The position numbers and the translations under genes were made by a program. The notes under the pieces are model-generated. The model had not been told where the DNA came from, searched no databases, and saw only the letters and a program-made list of their open reading frames with translations. A DNA stretch of 14,793 nt from Phyllobacteriaceae bacterium (GTDB lineage Bacteria > Pseudomonadota > Alphaproteobacteria > Rhizobiales > Rhizobiaceae), in the NCBI GenBank assembly GCA_024645155.1, contig JAHEGF010000060.1:1-14793 (forward strand), given 5' to 3'. Positions 13,695 through 14,793 of the stretch are shown piece by piece (position 1 is the first letter of the stretch; each line of letters starts with the position of its first letter).

Positions 13695-14153
13695 ATGCCG
13701 AAATTCGAATCCGTCAAGCGTGTGGGCCACAGCGTTGATAATATGTTTGCGCTGGTAGCCGACGTCGAACGCTACCCGGAATTCGTTCCGATGTGCGAAC
13801 AGCTCACGGTGCGTTCCAGCCGCGAAAAGGATGACAGGACGCTGCTTGTTGCCGACATGACTGTTGGCTACATGGCAATCCGTGAAACCCTTACCAGCCA
13901 GATCCTGCTTGATCCGGAAGGCAATGCCATCAATGTCACCTATATCGACGGGCCGTTTCGCCATCTGCACAATCGCTGGCGCTTCGAAACGGCAGGTGAT
14001 AGCTGCGATGTGAATTTTTATATCGACTACGAATTCAAGAGCCGCATGCTCGGCATGATCATGGGGGCGGTCTTTGATCAGGCATTCCGCATGTTTACCG
14101 ATGCCTTTGAAAAACGCGCCGACGCGCTCTACGGAAAGCCGTCCGCTGCCTAG
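13695..14153 (+). CDS. Coq10/RatA family START-domain protein
   Basis: A 152-residue protein of the polyketide cyclase/START-like fold that includes mitochondrial Coq10 (a ubiquinone-binding chaperone) and E. coli RatA. Characteristic segments are the N-terminal strand and helix with VDNMFALVADVERYPEFVP, the middle strands TVGYMAIRETLTSQI and YIDGPFRHLHNRWRF, and the long C-terminal helix MLGMIMGAVFDQAFRMFTDA, which closes the lipid-binding cavity. In alphaproteobacteria I favour a Coq10-like role in ubiquinone handling; the RatA toxin name is often assigned only by family. It lies 15 nt after lipA, so probably in the same transcript. Its TAG shares bases with the stop of the minus-strand cinA-like gene (CTAG at 14150-14153). 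Confidence 0.92.
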   Translation: MPKFESVKRVGHSVDNMFALVADVERYPEFVPMCEQLTVRSSREKDDRTLLVADMTVGYMAIRETLTSQILLDPEGNAINVTYIDGPFRHLHNRWRFETAGDSCDVNFYIDYEFKSRMLGMIMGAVFDQAFRMFTDAFEKRADALYGKPSAA

Positions 14154-14641
14154 GTAGCGTCGCCCACCCGTTCGAGCATCAGATCCAACGCGGCCTCGAC
14201 GGACAGATGCCTGACGGCGTCACGGTTCTTGTGCGGGAAACGGTGCAGGACTGCGATCGTCCTGCCCTTGAAGACGGTCGCAAGCCATACGGTACCGGCC
14301 GGTTTTTCCGCGGTTCCACCGCCGGGACCGGCGATCCCTGTAACCGAGACGACGAGATCCGCGTTTGACCGCACCTGGGCACCCTGTGCCATCTCGATTG
14401 CCACCTGTTCGGAAACCGCACCGTGTTGCGACAGAGTGGCAACCGAAACCCCAAGCATCTCCATTTTGGCCTCGTTCGAATAGGTGACAAAACCCCGATC
14501 GAAAACGTCGGAGGACCCGGCAATGTCGGTCAACGCCGCGGCGATCAGGCCACCGGTACACGACTCCGCCGTTGCCAGCATGAGCCCTGCACGGCGGCAG
14601 GCAGAGAGCAGTGTTTCTGCCTTTTCCGCAAATTCGCTCAT
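14150..14641 (-). CDS. pncC: CinA C-terminal domain protein, nicotinamide-nucleotide amidohydrolase (PncC type)
   Basis: A 163-residue stand-alone version of the CinA C-terminal domain, which in E. coli PncC hydrolyses NMN to nicotinate mononucleotide and ammonia (pyridine nucleotide salvage). Visible family motifs are ATAESCTGGLIAAALTDIAG (residues 23-42), the GFVTYSNEAKMEMLGV strand-helix, GAVSEQVAIEMAQGA, and the Gly-rich VTGIAGPGGGTAEKPAGTVW. The N-terminal MoaB/MogA-like half of full CinA is absent, which is common, so this is not a truncation. The ATG at 14641 overlaps the stop of the upstream isoprenoid gene (ATGA), which fixes the start and implies coupled translation. It ends tail-to-tail with the Coq10-like gene, sharing bases of the stop codons. 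Confidence 0.93.
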   Translation of the reverse strand: MSEFAEKAETLLSACRRAGLMLATAESCTGGLIAAALTDIAGSSDVFDRGFVTYSNEAKMEMLGVSVATLSQHGAVSEQVAIEMAQGAQVRSNADLVVSVTGIAGPGGGTAEKPAGTVWLATVFKGRTIAVLHRFPHKNRDAVRHLSVEAALDLMLERVGDAT

Positions 14642-14793
14642 TGCGGTACTTCTCCCGGGAAAACCACGCTGACACTGGCAATTGCCGCGATACCTTCCTC
14701 CCGCCCGACAAATCCCAGTTTTTCGTTGGTGGTCGCCTTGACCGATACCCGAGCCGGTTCGATTTGCAAAATGCCGGCCATGGCCGACACCAT
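14638..14793 (-). CDS. ispF: 2-C-methyl-D-erythritol 2,4-cyclodiphosphate synthase, C-terminal end (IspF or IspDF)
   Basis: Only the last 51 codons are in the window, read from base 14793 down to the TGA at 14640-14638. The segment SVKATTNEKLGFVGREEGIA is the characteristic C-terminal signature of IspF, which makes the cyclic diphosphate in the non-mevalonate isoprenoid pathway. In alphaproteobacteria this domain is usually fused to IspD, but the part that would show the fusion lies outside the window. A Met codon at the window edge is internal and is not a start. The stop overlaps the cinA-type ATG by four bases (ATGA), so the two genes form one transcription unit. Confidence 0.93.
   Translation of the reverse strand: MVSAMAGILQIEPARVSVKATTNEKLGFVGREEGIAAIASVSVVFPGEVPQ

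Noticed and set aside
13695..14153. RatA toxin of a toxin-antitoxin system
   Set aside because: No partner antitoxin gene is adjacent. The position after lipA and the START fold fit a Coq10-like quinone role better; the toxin label comes only from family naming.

Overview
The window is a core chromosomal segment of an alphaproteobacterium, most likely a member of the Hyphomicrobiales (Rhizobiales). This rests on moderately GC-rich coding sequence, an E1-beta subunit of pyruvate dehydrogenase carrying its own N-terminal lipoyl domain, and a gene order (pyrG, kdsA, eno, ftsB-like, pdhA-pdhB-pdhC, lpdA, lipA, coq10-like, cinA-C, ispF) that I know from Rhizobium, Sinorhizobium and Brucella relatives. 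Genus or species cannot be fixed from the sequence alone.

Layout. (1) 1-1344: the 3' part of pyrG (CTP synthase), entering from outside the window. (2) 1427-2275, minus strand: a short lipoprotein-type D-alanyl-D-alanine carboxypeptidase, convergent with pyrG. (3) 2276-2475: a 200-nt divergent spacer with a perfect small hairpin and overlapping -10-like boxes. (4) 2476-4221: a VOC/glyoxalase-like gene abutting kdsA (stop and start codons adjacent). (5) 4222-4516: a spacer that hides a 40-residue lipoprotein gene on the minus strand, divergent from eno. (6) 4517-6196: eno and an ftsB/divIC-like gene, closed by an 11-bp-arm palindrome. (7) 6385-12081: the pyruvate dehydrogenase cluster pdhA, pdhB, pdhC, a DUF465 small protein and lpdA. 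(8) 12174-12718: two tandem GlsB/YeaQ/YmgE small membrane proteins. (9) 12723-14153: lipA and a Coq10/RatA START-domain gene. (10) 14150-14793, minus strand: a stand-alone CinA C-terminal (PncC-type) gene, coupled by an ATGA overlap to the 3' end of ispF or ispDF.

How the genes fit together. Enolase makes phosphoenolpyruvate. KdsA uses PEP for Kdo (lipid A core) synthesis, and glycolysis converts PEP to pyruvate. The PDH cluster then converts pyruvate to acetyl-CoA, using lipoyl groups carried on both PdhB and PdhC. LipA, encoded just downstream, makes those lipoyl groups. The Dac protein, KdsA and FtsB-like protein link the region to the cell envelope and division. The Coq10-like protein and IspF belong to quinone/isoprenoid metabolism.

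This is mostly an ordinary housekeeping region. I see no mobile element, CRISPR array, tRNA, rRNA, phage gene or defence system, and nothing I would call a new biological system. The items most worth a second look are the hidden 40-residue lipoprotein gene (4234-4356), the palindrome at the ftsB stop with a T-tract on the antisense side (6185-6213), the lipid-anchored short Dac, the DUF465 gene and pdhC-frame open stretch inside the PDH cluster, and the palindromes in the two divergent spacers. There is no gene-free stretch over 300 bases. The longest spacer between large genes (4222-4516, 295 nt) contains the small lipoprotein gene.
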